Assembly (NCBI RefSeq): GCF_000332115.1
Contig: NC_020156.1
Span: 3,287,501-3,351,500, forward strand
DNA from: Nonlabens dokdonensis DSW-6
GTDB taxonomy: Bacteria; Bacteroidota; Bacteroidia; Flavobacteriales; Flavobacteriaceae
DNA: 64,000 nt
Reading direction: 5' to 3'
Shown: piece after piece, positions 63,634-64,000 of the stretch
Layout: each line of letters opens with the position of its first letter
Position numbering within the stretch: the stretch's first letter is position 1
Notes under the pieces: model-generated
Database searches by the model: none
The model's input: the letters and a program-made list of their open reading frames with translations, nothing else
Told to the model about the DNA's origin: nothing
Translations under genes and position numbers: made by a program

Positions 63634-64000
63634 TTATCGATATGGTGGCCCAGAAACCCAACCTACGATACTTTGTCTGGTGCCTTTGGTAATAGGAGTG
63701 ACGCGGTGCATAATAAAGGAAGGGAAAATAACTATGGTTCCTTTTTTCCTTGGTGCAGTCACAATTTCTTTATTAATCATAAACTGTAGATCGCCGCCTT
63801 CATACTCTTCTTCATCAGATAATTGAATGGTCATACTTAATTTTCTAGCAGAGATTTCTCCTGCTCCAAAATCTAAGTGCCAATCAAAAAAATTACCTTC
63901 AGAATACTTTGTGAGTTGAAGTTCTTGATGAAATCCTAATAAATCAAAATTATAGCGCTCTCTATTGCAATTGATGGCCAATGCTCCTAATTTGCTATAA
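63634..64000 (-). CDS. 2OG-Fe(II) oxygenase, PKHD-type hydroxylase (partial, N-terminus outside window)
   Basis: The frame is open to the right edge, so the 5' end is missing; an in-window TTG at 63981 is not the true start. The visible part has the HxD iron pair in DWHLDFG, a distal His in FIMHRVTP and an Arg in GTRQSIVGW that binds 2-oxoglutarate, all in double-stranded beta-helix context (YEGGDLQFMIN, GTIVIFPSFI). It resembles the PiuC/Ofd-like group of hydroxylases. Partner of the downstream DUF6624 gene. Confidence 0.85.
   Translation of the reverse strand, partial: YSKLGALAINCNRERYNFDLLGFHQELQLTKYSEGNFFDWHLDFGAGEISARKLSMTIQLSDEEEYEGGDLQFMINKEIVTAPRKKGTIVIFPSFIMHRVTPITKGTRQSIVGWVSGPPYR

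Noticed and set aside
1-64000. Prophage, insertion sequence, integron or conjugative element
   Set aside because: No transposase, integrase, phage structural gene or long flanking direct repeats were seen on either strand.

Overview
The window is AT-rich DNA from a Bacteroidota chromosome, most likely a marine member of the Flavobacteriaceae. The evidence is: secreted proteins with type IX secretion (T9SS) C-terminal sorting domains, SxxC-type lipoproteins, a bacillithiol gene (bshA), a flavobacterial LptD/amidase/MCE block, promoter cores of the Bacteroidota type TAnnTTTG, and few Shine-Dalgarno sequences. A Nonlabens-like genus is possible but is only a guess. There is no rRNA, no CRISPR array, no transposase and no prophage. 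One tRNA-Arg(UCU) lies near 13.9 kb.

Layout. 0-11 kb (minus strand): a partial nucleotidyltransferase, a DEAD-box helicase, an esterase, a dihydroorotase-like protein that lacks metal ligands, a BatA-type membrane protein, a GAF histidine kinase, a DUF2400 protein, a LolD-like ATPase and a DUF5916 barrel. 11-19.5 kb: msrA, folE, a PAP2 phosphatase, the tRNA, lipoproteins, aroC and a dicarboxylate/amino-acid symporter. 19.6-25.4 kb: two secreted proteins sharing one N-terminal module, then an overlapping cassette of ATP-grasp ligase, N-formylglutamate amidohydrolase-like protein and QEGLA-motif (DUF1704) metallopeptidase. 25.5-31 kb: a small protein, a large T9SS protein and a compact peptide-modification-like operon. 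31-40.6 kb: LptD, N-acetylmuramoyl-L-alanine amidase, MCE protein, and a two-part Fe-S electron-transfer module with a HAD-like gene inside it. 40.8-45.3 kb: a NagZ/beta-lactamase-type fusion, bshA and a PrcB-like lipoprotein. 45.5-64 kb: small membrane proteins, a T9SS/nucleotidyltransferase/NUDIX run, tandem amidohydrolases, a DUF3810 metallopeptidase-like protein, a GlmU-like protein, a metzincin protease, an atypical PLP enzyme, a DUF6624 protein and a partial 2OG-Fe(II) oxygenase.

The best candidate for an undescribed system is 28303-31092. A 59-residue peptide with a charged helical leader and a short hydrophobic C-terminus is followed by a leaky-looking terminator. Three tightly coupled genes come next: two unusual all-helical proteins, one with a QQ..DGSFG terpene-cyclase-like motif, and a phytanoyl-CoA-dioxygenase-family hydroxylase. 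This is the architecture of a ribosomally made, post-translationally modified peptide (RiPP) locus, but it has none of the usual RiPP enzymes (LanB/LanM, YcaO, radical SAM).

A second genome-scale signal is a 16-bp perfect palindrome, CGCTTTCGCGAAAGCG. It occurs 16 times (allowing one mismatch), about once per 4 kb, on both sides of gene boundaries. Inside genes it is read in all three frames, most often as AFAKA, and three times it forms the end of a signal peptide. Many genes also have a TAnnTTTG core either about 18 nt or exactly 5 nt before the start codon, which suggests a class of leaderless mRNAs.
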